Of a DNA stretch of 64,000 nt, positions 11,648-27,619 are shown piece by piece. Source of the stretch: Cavenderia fasciculata. Lineage: Eukaryota; Evosea; Eumycetozoa; Acytosteliales; Cavenderiaceae. The notes under the pieces are model-generated. The model did no database searches, was not told the origin of the DNA, and saw only the letters and a list, made by a program, of their open reading frames with translations. Every line of letters starts with the position of its first letter. The stretch's first letter is position 1. Both the position numbers and the translations under genes were made by a program. The stretch is from NCBI RefSeq assembly GCF_000203815.1, contig NW_004457735.1, positions 930,001 to 994,000 of the forward strand, in the 5' to 3' direction.

Positions 11648-12826
11648 TTAGTTGGCTTCAGCTTCAGCACCTGCAGCCTTGATCTTGGCGCAAATCTTAT
11701 CGGCTTCTTCCTTTGATACTTTTTCGGCAATGACTGATGGTAATTTTTCAACCAATCCCTTGGTTTCCATCAAACTGAGAGATGGCTTAATCTCTCTCAA
11801 TTCCTTAATAATCTTGTATTTGGCTCCTTCTGGAACCTTGACCAAACGAACTTGGAATTCTGATTTTGGTGGAGCGGCGGCGGCAGCTGGGGCAGCGGCA
11901 GCGGCTGGTGCACCACCTCCTCCAAGGTTGCTCATATCAATATCTGGAATACCTAATCTGGTCTATAAATTATAATAATTATTTTGAATGATTAGTAAAA
12001 AAGAAGAAGAAGAAATATATATATTGTTTTAACAAATGGACATGAATCGTCTTCAAAACGAATCAGTCAATGAGCCAACTTAACACCAATCATCAACCAG
12101 GCCAACCACCAATTTTACATCTTTACATGTATCCATCCATCATTCTATTCTATTCAAACATTTCACAAATTAAAACATATTCATTCCCTATTGTGTAAAT
12201 TATTATTATCTGATCGCAGTTGGTGGGTGGGTTGAGTTGATTGATTGATTCGTTTTTTTGATGCAATGATGATGATCGCCATCATGAGTCCGCCTATCAT
12301 ATTCCATTTGTTGTTTTTTCATCTATCTGATAGAGTCTACATACTTGAAGCAATTGAGTCAATTCAATAACCTCTAATAAACTTAACTTTTCAATCTTTG
12401 AAACGACTTCTTCGACTTGAGCAGAGTGTAATTTGCCTGGTGTTGGTGGGAGGACATCAACCTTTACATCTGTAGAAAAGGATCTGTTGTTGATGTAGCT
12501 ATTTGCACAGTTGTAAACAGCTGGAGTATATGATGGTTTGCTGATGTTGATGCATCTATAATATTATATAATATTGTAACTTTTTGATTAATTTCCGTAT
12601 TGTAACAAGTCATCATCATTTTTAGTGTAGGTGTGCAGTCGTAGCAGTAGTAGTGATCTGTTAATTCATTCATTCATTCCAACAACGATCATTTCTATCT
12701 ATATTACTACTCCTACTACTACTACTAATACTACGACTACACAAACCATATGATCGATCGAAATGAAATGCATGATATATACCTTGCAGAGTTGTGTGAA
12801 ACGAGTCTAAGTGATCTGGCAAACAT
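11648..12826 (-). CDS. mrpl12: Mitochondrial ribosomal protein bL12 (L7/L12)
   Basis: Three exons give 189 residues: 12783-12826, 12345-12555 and 11648-11962. Donors are GTATATAT and GTATGTAG; acceptors end ATAG. Exon 1 encodes a typical mitochondrial presequence (MFARSLRLVSHNSA), and NNRSFST may mark its cleavage site. Exon 2 carries the L12 dimerisation domain (VSKIEKLSLLEVIELTQLLQ). Exon 3 has an Ala/Pro hinge and the C-terminal domain that binds translation factors (FQVRLVKVPEGAKYKIIKELREI, LMETKGLVEKLP). The protein forms the stalk of the large mitoribosomal subunit. Splice phases are consistent at both joins. The second intron is 382 bp, long for this window. Confidence 0.93.
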
Positions 12827-13069
12827 TTTGTTGATTATTATTATATTATGGAGAAGAGAATACTATCACTGTCACAGTTGCGCTAAAGTTGGTGTGTTCG
12901 TTTCTACTTTATACTATAATACTACAATAGATTGTTGATGATGAGGGCTCACTCATTCGACTGTGCACTCTCATTGTGAATGATCATTCGTCAAAAAAAA
13001 AAATTATAAAAAAAAAAATCAAAAAATTCAAGAAACGAGCCAGCTTGGTATCTATGTTTATTTACTTCA

Positions 13070-13968
13070 TCACTCTTGTTTAATTGATTCTATAGTTGTA
13101 GTTGTAGTTGTATTTGTTATAGGTTCAACTTTTGATATTTCCTCTTCACTATCACTGCAGCTGCTGCTATCTTGTGAAGAAGAATTAGTAGAATCGGAAT
13201 CAGAGTTAGAGTCAGAGGAAGAGGAAGAATTAGAGTCATCCTCTTCCATTTGAAGATCTTTTTCTCTAATTGTATTGGCCAAATGTCTTATAATTTGAAG
13301 TACAACATTTCTTTCTGCAGATATTTCTCTTTCAAACAACTTTGCATAAAGAGAGTTGGAAAATTTCTTTTGATTATTTTGTTGTTGTTGTTGGTTAGTA
13401 TTATTTTTTCTATTATTATTATTATTACTATTGTTATTATTATTTTTGTTTTTGTTGTTGTTATTGTTGTTATTAACTATAGATTGTTGTTGGTTATTAA
13501 TTTGTTGTTGTAAAATAGTATTTTTTTGAACTTGGATTTGATCTTTGATTTGTTGTTCTTTTTCCAAATCAATATTTGTAGACTCTTTAAAATGTTCCAT
13601 TGTTGATGGTTCCTCTTGTATTTCATCTCCATCACCATCTTCTCCAACTTGTCCTTCCCCATGTTCAATTTCCATTCTTGTTGTTGTTGTTGTTGTTTTT
13701 AGAGGTTCGGTGGTGGTAGTAGTAGTAGTAGAGGCTATTAAATCTACTCCCTCCACAGGTGCAGAAGTAATTCCATTTCCATTTTTATCTATATTATCGG
13801 TATTATTATTATTATTATTATTATTTACATTTGAGTCGGTTGTTTTTGTTGTTGTTGTTGCAATAGTAGTAGTATCAGATCCCATACCATTTCCAGTTAC
13901 AGTTTCATTTTCCACTTTTACTTTTTTTAATGGTTGTTCCAAGTTATTATTTCCAGTTGGTTTACTAC

Positions 13969-14032
<64 letters not shown>

Positions 14033-14818
14033 TTTATTATTTTGGTTATTTCTATTATTATTATTATTGTTCTTATTATTATTATTATTATTATTATTTC
14101 TTTTATTTTTATTATTTTGATTATTATTTCTCTGTTTATGTTTTGGATCTTGATGATCAGTCATTTCACCTCTTTGTTTTGCTTCCTCTGCCATTTTCTT
14201 TCTCAAGTCAATGTTTTCTTTTGATGGGTATCGTTTTCGTCTCTCTTCGAGATACCGTTCGATATCCTCTGGTGTCTCCTTTATCTTGATTTCTTTGAGT
14301 CGTTGATTAAACAATTTGATTCGTCTCATTTCCTCCTTTTCGTTGATTCCGTCTTCATCAATATCAACCTCTTCTTCCTCACTTTCATCCCCTTTTCTTT
14401 TTCTTTTTGGTTGGTTCTTGTTATTGTTATTGTTATTATTATTATTATTATTTGTCGTAGTAGTAGTAGTATTCGCGGTGGTAGTAGTAGATTGTTGTCC
14501 ATTATCATTATTATTATTATTTCTTTGGTTTCCTCCACCTCCACCTCGACCTCCTCTTCCACCTCGTCCTCTTCCTCCTCGTCCGCCTCTCCCACCTCTA
14601 CCATTGCTATTATTATGTCCATTAACTTGTTGTTGTTGTAAATTAGCAGGTTGTTCTGATGGTGTCACGGCAACAGGAGTAGTAGTAGTAGTAGTCTTCT
14701 GTTGTGACACGACGGTGGTCGTCGGAATAGTAGGAGCTACTACCTTTGTCGCAGTAGTAGACGGTTGTTGTTGTTGTTGTCGACTACTCGCATATCCTAT
14801 AAGGTCAGACAGATCCAT
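13070..14818 (-). CDS. NUFIP1-domain protein (box C/D snoRNP assembly)
   Basis: Single exon, 582 residues. Most of the protein is low complexity: Gln/Thr runs, an RGG-like Gly/Arg stretch (about 70-100), and long Asn runs. The informative parts are a NUFIP1 conserved segment around residues 170-210 (ETPEDIERYLEERRKRYPSK) and a C-terminal segment (LYAKLFEREISAERNVVLQ) like the tail of NUFIP1/Rsa1-type proteins. In other eukaryotes NUFIP1/Rsa1 is an R2TP-linked factor that helps assemble box C/D snoRNPs and binds RNA, acting in the nucleus. That role is inferred here. The start ATG gives MDLSDLIGYASS and fits the frame. Confidence 0.85.
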
Positions 14819-15021
14819 CGTTGATTACTATTCTACTATCTATCTGTTTCTAAACCAATTAATTAATTAATTAGTGGTTCGTTCGAGAATATATGCCGAC
14901 AACGAATGAAAACGACAGATTGCAGCGATTGCAGTTGCACCAACTTCACATTCATTTTTGAATTTGTTTTAAAACATAGATATATAAATCAATCAATATA
15001 TATATAAATATAAGTAATAAG

Positions 15022-15648
15022 ATGTTCACTAGATCATTATTCAGCAAAGTTGGTAAATTATCAACTACATACTCTAGATCATATGCTTCACAAACTTTAG
15101 AAGCATCAAACTTTAAGGATTTCCTCAAGAACAATAAGAATGTTGTTGTAGACTTTTATGCCGAGTAGGTACATTCACTTACAATAGATAGATGGATATA
15201 CAGTCTATCTACATCGCTCACTATTACAAGAACAGTTCTAACCACAATATATGATATTTTAATCAATCAATCTCATCAAATTAGTTGGTGCGGTCCATGC
15301 AGACAAATGGCTCCAAAGTTTGAAGATGTTTCAAATAACGTTGACAACAAACACATTGCCTTTGGTAAACTTGATATCGATTCTGCCAACGATATTGCTG
15401 CTGAATATGACGTATGATTGATTGATACAGATAGACAGATAGATAGATTAACCATGAATCATCATGATCATGCTTCAATAGAGAATATATAGGACTAATA
15501 TTACTTACTATTATGACATACATCAATTCAGATTGCATCCATTCCATTACTCATTCTCTTTGAAAACGGACAAGTCAAGTCCAAGTTGGTTGGTAGTCAA
15601 AACGCTATCAATATCCAAAAGTTTATTAACCAAATCCCAAAGAATTAA
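15022..15648 (+). CDS. Mitochondrial thioredoxin
   Basis: Three exons (15022-15164, 15285-15411, 15532-15648) encode 128 residues. The first 20 or so residues (MFTRSLFSKVGKLSTTYSRS) are basic and Ser/Thr-rich, as in a mitochondrial presequence. The active site WCGPC (49-53) is split just before by intron 1, whose donor GTAGGT leaves GA to join T. The rest matches the thioredoxin fold (VVVDFYADW, KLDIDSANDIAAEYD, IPLLILFENG with cis-Pro). It reduces disulfides in the matrix, with electrons normally from thioredoxin reductase. All splice phases agree. Confidence 0.93.
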
Positions 15649-16048
15649 ATATACTATTAATAATAATAATAATAATACATACACACATGTACCGAATAAC
15701 CAATCATAGGTGAGGTTGATCAACACACTATTTATTTTGATTGCACAAACCTGACGACAGATATATCCAACAACAAATTAAAACCTTGGATCCCCTCCAA
15801 ACATGGAGATCGTCTGTGATCCTTGACACAGACTACAATACTACTATTTTTCCTTCATTTGAATTCATTTAATTTAAATATATATATCTCAATACATTCA
15901 TCCAATTATGAGTACAGAAACAATTAAAACCAAAAAATGATTATTTAAATTCATCTTATTTTTTTTGGTTTCAATGATTCGAATCATTATTTATTATACA
16001 TTTGTGTAATTTAAATTATATGTACATTTTATCTTTTAAAGTAGTATA
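15649..16048. other. Intergenic, thioredoxin to SMG9
   Basis: 400 bases of AT-rich sequence between two genes on the same strand. It should hold the thioredoxin polyadenylation region and the SMG9 promoter. I see no further gene or RNA. Confidence 0.6.
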
Positions 16049-16620
16049 ATGAGTAGTAGTTCACTCTCCTCGGGAGGAGGAGGAGGAAGAGGAAGCAGCG
16101 GCAATAGAAACAAAAATAAGGACAACCGAAGAGATCGAGATAGATCATCGTCATCATCTGATGTAATGTTAATATGATTGGGTAAACATGATGAATCATA
16201 ATATTAACTTCAAGTCTTTGTTTCTTTCTTAAAGGATAATAATAATGCAACTCCACCTCCAAAGTTATTGACCAAGTCAAAGGTTGCAACAACATCATCG
16301 TCACCGATAAGTAGTGGGACACCGACTACCACTCCAGGAGTTCAACTGTTATCAAAGAAATCTGTTACTCCTACAACTCCAACATCTTCTTCATCTTTAT
16401 CAACTCCATCATCTTCAACATCGTCATCAACATCATCATTTAATATTAAAAAAAGAGAGAGTATTGATAATAATGTGAATGGAGTTGCTGGTAGTAGTGG
16501 ATATCCAACAACACCTGTTACATCTCCTATATCATCTACAAAAGTAGTATCTCCAACAACCAAAGAAGAAACAAGTTCACCTCAATATCCTCACTATCAA
16601 CATCATCATCATCAAAAAAT

Positions 16621-16651
<31 letters not shown>

Positions 16652-17701
16652 TCACCATTACTACAACCACAAAATGATTATTCACCAAATAATCTACCAT
16701 TGAAATCTGTGAAATTATTGGATAAATCGTTAAAGATATCAATCAATGATTTATTAAAGGTAGGATCTATAGAGAGAGATATATATATATATACTATTTG
16801 TTACTTACACTTTTATATACTTTTTGTGTGATTAGTTGTTAACAAAAGATGATGGATTTATGGTGATTGGAGTTTTGGGTGGACAGTCTACAGGAAAATC
16901 AACTATACTTTCATCGTTGGCCAATACTACACCAATCATTAGAACGACCACAACAACAAATGGTAAACAACCATCGTCGGTTGTACAACCATTTGATATT
17001 CAAACAGATGATAATTTCTGCCTTGGTAGTCACCAAACCAATGGTATCGATGTATATATAACACCAGAGAGATTGATCTATATAGATACACAGCCGCTTC
17101 AGTCGATATCAATAGTGACAGAGATGATTGAAAAGAGTGCATACTGTCCGGCAGGTTACACATCTTATGAGCACTATCACTATCTTCAATGTATAAAGAC
17201 CATCATATTTCTCTATAGCATTTGTAATGTTGTATTGATTGTTCAGGAAAACAAATCAATCGATATTTTAATTTGTAATTTAATCAAATCTGCTTTAATG
17301 CTAAAGAATAAGAGAATGCCTGATATAACAAACTATCAACAACAACAACAACCATTGGATTTATCAGATCTACCTGAATATATGGCAAGAACTTGTATGT
17401 ACAAAAATATTACAAAAAAAAAAATAGTACTATTAATCTAATTGTTTTTTTTTTTTTTATACTTTATAGTATTTGTATTTAATAAATTAACAGAATTGGA
17501 TTATGAAATTAAATCATTGGATACAACATTGGCAACTTTATTAAGAAAGATTTCATCAAATCATCCAATTGAAAGTTTGTATTAAAGACTGATGTTTTAA
17601 AAATTCAAAAAAAAGATCATTATTAATTAACTCTTTAATTTTAAAATATTCAATAGCAATTGATATTCCAGATCATTTTATTTATTCTCAACACCAACAT
17701 T

Positions 17702-17734
<33 letters not shown>

Positions 17735-18087
17735 GATTACTATCACCAACTAATTCAAATTCTTCATCACTATCATTATCAAGTAATTTTGATCCTTCAC
17801 CTATTAATTTTAATCAACTCCAGCAACAACAAGAAGAAGATGACGAACAACTTTTAAAACAACAACAAAATGATACTCCAATATTATCATCATTCCCAAG
17901 TTTTAATGAATCTATAGATACTTTAAAAAAGAGATTATTATCATTAAAATCATCAACAAAATTCCTAAAGTCGATAGGTGAACGTGATTGGGCAGAGAAT
18001 GCATCTAAACTTTGGGAATATATTCAAGATGATGATATTATAGAATCCTACAACAAATTATTAATCACTAAAAAATTTAGAAATTAA
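16049..18087 (+). CDS. smg9: SMG9-like nonsense-mediated decay factor
   Basis: Five exons (16049-16162, 16235-16759, 16836-17394, 17470-17574, 17657-18087) encode 577 residues with consistent phases. The N-terminal 210 residues are disordered (Ser, Thr, Gln, His runs). From residue 214 there is a P-loop G-like domain: GGQSTGKST (228-236) is a Walker A motif, followed by HQTNGIDVYITPERLIYIDTQ, which matches SMG9. The C-terminal end (RLLSLKSSTKFLKSIGERDW) also fits the family. In animals SMG9 partners SMG8 to restrain the kinase SMG1, which phosphorylates UPF1. The last intron uses a GTTTGT donor. Confidence 0.9.
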
Positions 18088-18259
18088 TAAACCCAAACCA
18101 AATAGTACTATTTATGAATCAATGCTCCTTCTCTTTGTTCTCTTTTTTTTGCCTTGATCAAAAATAACTAACTTTTTATTATTATTATTTATTTATTGTT
18201 TATTTACATATATTTTAATTATTATTATTATTATTATTAAGATTAATAATTAATTCCTA

Positions 18260-18790
18260 CTATGATGATGGTGAACTACCATCATCACTTAATAAAAGAG
18301 GAGTAGTTTCCTCTACTTTTGCATATTTAAATCCATTACTGTATCTTTCAATACTATTGTATCCATAACTAAAGAAATCTGATAATTTTTGAAAGAATCC
18401 TGTGAATGTTTATAAATAGATTAGTGTTAGAATGAATGAATATTTATTATTGGAAACAAGTAAAATTTTATTGTACATACCAACATTTCTATTTTCTCTT
18501 AATAATTCGATATCTCTAACCAAGTTGAAAGCCAACCCACCATTTAAATTGAATGGAGAGACAATTAATTTATCATAGGATAGTGCAAGCAGTGCAAACC
18601 CGTCGATTAAATTGACAAACATTACTTGGGCATACAAATGTCCTTGCTGATTACCAAGACACCATTGATAAACATCATCTCTTGACCATTCCGCTACATC
18701 GAACTCTAAAACATCAGCAATGTTATTGTGATGAGGTTTAATAACAGCTGGTGATGAATGGAAATTTGGTGTTGAAAAGGTTGATGACAT
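18260..18790 (-). CDS. Small SAM-like domain protein
   Basis: Two exons (18481-18790, 18260-18399) give 149 residues; donor GTATGTAC, acceptor TTCACAG, phase 1. Residues about 30-100 resemble a SAM domain: AEWSRDDVYQWCLGNQQGHL, then MFVNLIDGFALLALSYDKL, and an ending helix LVRDIELLRENRNV. SAM domains mediate protein-protein contacts. The C-terminus is Ser/Asp-rich and without a motif. The gene converges on SMG9, with only 172 bases between the stop codons. No closer function can be given. Confidence 0.82.
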
Positions 18791-19783
18791 CGAGAGAGAG
18801 CAATGAATAGAAATAATAATTAATTGAGGGAAAAATTAATAAAATAAAATAAGGGATTGTATAATGTATTCAAAAAATACAGGAATCTAGGTGATTTTTA
18901 GGGAGGAATGAATAAGTAATTAAACAAGTAAGTAAGAGTTGATAGAGGAGGTGACCTATTTTGAGGGGAACAAAGCGAATGAGTGGAGGAAAAAAAAAGA
19001 AAGAAATAATAATAATTTTGTTGTAAAGACTCCTCTTTACAATTAATTTGATGGATGATGATGCCACTAAAAGAATTCCTGTTGTATTGGAATAAAATTT
19101 TGGTAGCGAGCAATAACAATACCCTCCGCTGCTTGTATTGTTGTTGATGATATATTACAGGGGATTAATTCTTCATTTTTTCATCTATCACCAAATCAAA
19201 ACATAAAAAACACATTAATTGTGTGATATTAACACAACAATCAATGGATGGATGTTTGTATTATATTATGTTCGCGATCCCCACACCACCCCATCTTATG
19301 ATCAATCAAACAGTAACTTTCTGGAGGGTGGGTTGATGGATGAGGGGGTTGTGAAATTTAGTGGAGGGGGGGGGGGGGGTAGGTAGTACTACGGTTCATA
19401 TCTGACCTGATTGATCAATCAATCAGTTCATGTTTGATTAATCTACTCATATCTTTCTTTCATTCTTATTTATGAGGTGCCTCGAGATATTAATTTTTAG
19501 TTTTAAATAGGTTGCAAAACAATTAATTGTTTGAATTTAATTTAATTTTTATAATTCGGGATGGGGAAAAGATTTCTTTTATTTTTAAAATAGGTTTTCA
19601 CTCATGTCTAAACAATAATATTATCAACAATCGAACACACAACCAAGTTAGCAAGTTTCTTTCTTTCTTTATTTCCATCATTCCTTCTTTATCTATTTCA
19701 TTGACCTATATATATCTAAACTATCTCTTTTTCTATTCTATTCAAATATACAGTATAATTATGTGAATTGAATGTTGTAACAA
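18791..19783. other. Intergenic, divergent promoter region with poly-G tract
   Basis: The region separates two divergent genes, so it should hold both promoters. It is AT-rich except for a run of 14 G at 19366-19379. No gene is supported. Confidence 0.6.
19366..19379. repeat. Poly-G run (14 G)
   Basis: Fourteen consecutive G bases in otherwise AT-rich DNA about 400 bases upstream of the Asn-rich gene. Such a run can form a G-quadruplex or can be a sequencing or assembly length error. Confidence 0.85.
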
Positions 19784-20746
19784 ATGACAAGAGACAAAGA
19801 CAAGAACTACAAGAGAAACAATGCAGAACTGAATGAAACCCTTTCTTTAGAGTCTTTGATTCAAAGCGGTTGGGAGAGTTCGATGCATAAATCCTCAAAG
19901 ACACACCAATCATGCTCTCCTATTCCACCGTTACCAGTCGGTGTTACGGCCCAAATAAATACCTTGATTGATCAATTCTATATTCCAAATGCTCATTCTC
20001 GAAATACAACTCAACAACCTCTAAACCCAACCAATACTTTTATGTTTATCAATCATAAAACCAACATTAACAATCATATCAACATTGACAATCATATCGA
20101 CAATCATATCAACAATAACATTAACATTAAGGAATTAAATACAAAAAATCATATCGACAATCATATCAACAATACCATTAACATTAACATTAAGAAATTA
20201 AATCATAGAAACACTAATAATAATAATAATAATAATAATAATCCTATTGTTGAACAAAATAATAATACCTCTCCTCCAATAATTCCTTCTTCAACATCAC
20301 CCAAAGGTGAAAAGGATTTGGTTAATACTAGTACTGGTATTATTACCAATACTAGTACTGGTATTTCCAATTCTAGTACTATTACCAATACTAGTACTAG
20401 TATTACCAATACTAAGAGTACTATTTCCAATTCCAATTCTACTAGTAATGTAAATAATAATTCTTGCAAGAGTCACATAGATCGTAATAACAATATACTA
20501 AGTATAGTTAATTATAACACATCGGAACCAACAGAAGAGATTTATGGTGATGATGACCCCATAAATAATATGCCAATCCATTACTCACAAAGAACATGTA
20601 ATCATTTGTGTCTAACATGCTACCAAGAAAATGGAAATAATTCATCAAACACAACATCCAAACCATTATTTCGTGTCATCTCAGAGGAAACCTACCAAAC
20701 AATGTTAAAGAATAACGAAATACTCAAGAAAAGAAATACCAATTGA
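19784..20746 (+). CDS. Asn-rich protein with internal repeats, unknown function
   Basis: Single exon, 320 residues. I do not recognise the family. The N-terminal 90 residues are of normal complexity. The middle has two repeat blocks: NHI[DN]NHINN-type units (about 88-145) and NTSTGI/NTSTSI-type units (about 185-225), separated by an Asn run. The C-terminus contains a compact CNHLCLTC cluster (Cys at 279, 283 and 286 roughly), which could bind a metal ion, followed by a Lys/Asn-rich tail. No signal peptide or membrane segment is seen. The ATG sits in AACAAATG, acceptable for a dictyostelid. Confidence 0.75.
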   Translation: MTRDKDKNYKRNNAELNETLSLESLIQSGWESSMHKSSKTHQSCSPIPPLPVGVTAQINTLIDQFYIPNAHSRNTTQQPLNPTNTFMFINHKTNINNHINIDNHIDNHINNNINIKELNTKNHIDNHINNTININIKKLNHRNTNNNNNNNNNPIVEQNNNTSPPIIPSSTSPKGEKDLVNTSTGIITNTSTGISNSSTITNTSTSITNTKSTISNSNSTSNVNNNSCKSHIDRNNNILSIVNYNTSEPTEEIYGDDDPINNMPIHYSQRTCNHLCLTCYQENGNNSSNTTSKPLFRVISEETYQTMLKNNEILKKRNTN

Positions 20747-20945
20747 GTGGGCTACCCTCTACACATCTCTTTTAATACAAGATTCATCAATCACATTTAT
20801 TTTAAATAATTTATTTTCACACATGTATTATTTACATTTATTGCCTCACAAAAAAAGAATAAATCAAGAGGAATCATTGCTCCATTTTAGATCTAAATAT
20901 CTATTATTTGCCATTAAACAACATATCATAGTTTAGTTTATTTGT

Positions 20946-25462
<4,517 letters not shown>

Positions 25463-27619
25463 CCTCTCTTTCTCGCGTGGTTTGATATTTGTTTCTTATT
25501 GATCGCTCTCTATTGTTGTTGTTGTGAAAGATTGGGGGGGACCGTTGTTCTCTCTCTCTCTTGTGGAAGAAGATGGGTTGGGGAAGTGACCTGGAGAGAG
25601 GTTTGTAAGCACAAAGACAACAACAAACCCTTTGCAAGTCCTCTCTCCTTTTGCTACTACTTGTGTGTACTTGATGATATTAAATCGCCTAACTAGTAGT
25701 AATAGTAATAGTAATAGTAATGGTATAAGTATGAATAAGTAGTCCTACACTCTAGTTGTTATCGACTTGTCTTGTCCTGTTCAATCTCTTTGACAACACA
25801 CCCTAATTTAATTGAATGATTGTACGACTGCAAGAGTAAGTAGTACTATATAGTTCTCTTTTGTGATGATGATGATGATGTCGATGATGATAATGTGACC
25901 AAGCCAAGCTGAGCTCTCTCTTTTTGTAGTTTGATATATATCTGAGGGGAATAAAGTAAAGCAAAAGACAAGTACTACTATTTTAAATTGAATTTGTGTG
26001 CTTTTTTAATTTTTTGATTTTTTCGTGACAGAGAGATTGTACTTTCTTTGTGTGTTTGTTTGACTGAATGAAGCCGCATGCTTTGCCCCCATCACCAACC
26101 ATTGTTGTTTCAGTTGCGACGCAATCGAATTCAATCCAATTTCAGGGAGGAGCCCGTCGTGGCAGTAGTCTTCCTTGTGCGAGAGAGATGGGTGGGTGAG
26201 GGGTGAGCGACGTTGATTGGGCGCGCGCGTACGCCTCTTGCTCGATCTTTTCGAGAATGCATTCGATTCGATTGGGGAGGAGGAGGAGAATCTCATCTGC
26301 TGACGTGCCTGCACACACCTTTTGACCTAAAAATAATTTTACCTCCCCGCTCACAATAAATAATACATACATAGATTTATCTACTTTAATTGTTCCAATG
26401 ACTATTCAGACATATCAGATCTCTACTCTCTTTAATTCTTTCTCTAGCTGGCTATTAATATAAAAATAAAATAAAATAAAATAAAATGAATTTTCTATTT
26501 ATTACTGTAAGCTCACAAGTGTCACTTTGAATCATCGCGTGCGTGTATATTTATGTACATATCTTGAAGAGTAAAATATGGTGTAAAGCTAAATCACAAT
26601 TGTCTTGATCAAGACTTAATATTAAGGTATCTAGATCATTGGAAGTGGGAGAGAGAGAGATACACAAAGCTATATTAACCTCAAATAGTCGAATAGATTA
26701 CTTGTATCAGTTTGCGACTTAATAGTGCAAAAGGTATATGATTGATGAAGATGAAGAGTGTATTCAAGTGGCAAAGAGAGAGAGAGAGAGAGAGAGATCA
26801 ATTGCAAAGGAGGATGAAGAAAATACAGAGATAACAAATAATGACAAGATCTATAGATGTACAACAACCCGACTCCTATGGGTTTCACATCAGATTACCA
26901 CCAATACTAAATAGACAACGATGAGAACTTGAATATTGATACAGTACCAGTAGCTATGATCGATCATACACTTTTTAATTTTTATTCATACAAGCTCCAA
27001 TTTATAAATATATAATATAAATATTTTATCTTTAAATCAAAAGAAGTTCTGGCAAGATGAATTAAAACTGGTTATCTCAAGTTATTAGTTCAATAAATAA
27101 ATTAGTAACAACAACAACAACAAAAGAATGCATTAAAATATCTAATTCCATTTCTTTTTTTCTAGCTTCTTCGTCTATGGCTCAGTGAACTTCCCATGAT
27201 TCAACGGGGAATCAACACGCAAACCGAAACGGTTTTTTGCAAAAAAAATATCAACCCAATCAATTTCTTGTGGCACCCTCTGTTGAGGTCACAAACTCCT
27301 AAAATGGAAACAAAAGCTTTTAATTTGCAAGGTATCGCTGTGTCTGCACATGGAACATTCTACGAAAAGATTTTTTAATACTGGAGGTATGCTCGTTTTT
27401 GGATAATAATTAATGGTGTACCACTAAGATCTAAATCGCGATACACCAATTTGATATGGCACATGTGTGCTGGGAACTAGATATAGCCCAACATCAAAAT
27501 ATCCCCCAAAGAATTATAACCATTAATTAAAAAAAAATTGGAAACCTATTTAAACGAACGGTACGCAAGCACGAAATAGTAATAAGTAATAGTAATAATA
27601 TTAAATCAAAGTTATAATA
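25463..27619. other. 2.2-kb divergent intergenic region with one exon-like island
   Basis: The region lies between yakA (-) and the Cry-like gene (+). A T-tract motif AATTTTTTGATTTTTT is at 26008-26023, and a GA repeat at about 26771-26798. Bases 26080-26320 are unusually GC-rich, with a GCGCGCGCGTACGC stretch. An open frame with an acceptor-like start occupies 27166-27378 and is listed separately. Confidence 0.55.
27166..27378 (+). CDS. Possible orphan exon or gene relic
   Basis: A pyrimidine-rich acceptor (TTTCTTTTTTTCTAG, ending at 27165) is followed by an open frame of 70 codons ending in TAA. An internal ATG at 27196 could also start a 60-residue product (MIQRGINTQTETVF...). Codon choice is more coding-like than the flanks. 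I find no upstream exon and do not recognise the protein. It may be a relic, a small gene or chance. Confidence 0.25.
   Translation, partial: LLRLWLSELPMIQRGINTQTETVFCKKNINPINFLWHPLLRSQTPKMETKAFNLQGIAVSAHGTFYEKIF

Noticed and set aside
13545-14641. Several long plus-strand frames of Leu, Ile, Tyr or Val runs
   Set aside because: They are antisense readings of the Asn/Thr repeats of the NUFIP1-domain gene on the minus strand.
26006-26314. Minus-strand open frame of 102 codons in the GC-rich part of the yakA upstream region
   Set aside because: Composition is Ser/Arg/Lys-rich without any motif, no splice partner, and the frame probably stays open only because of local GC content.
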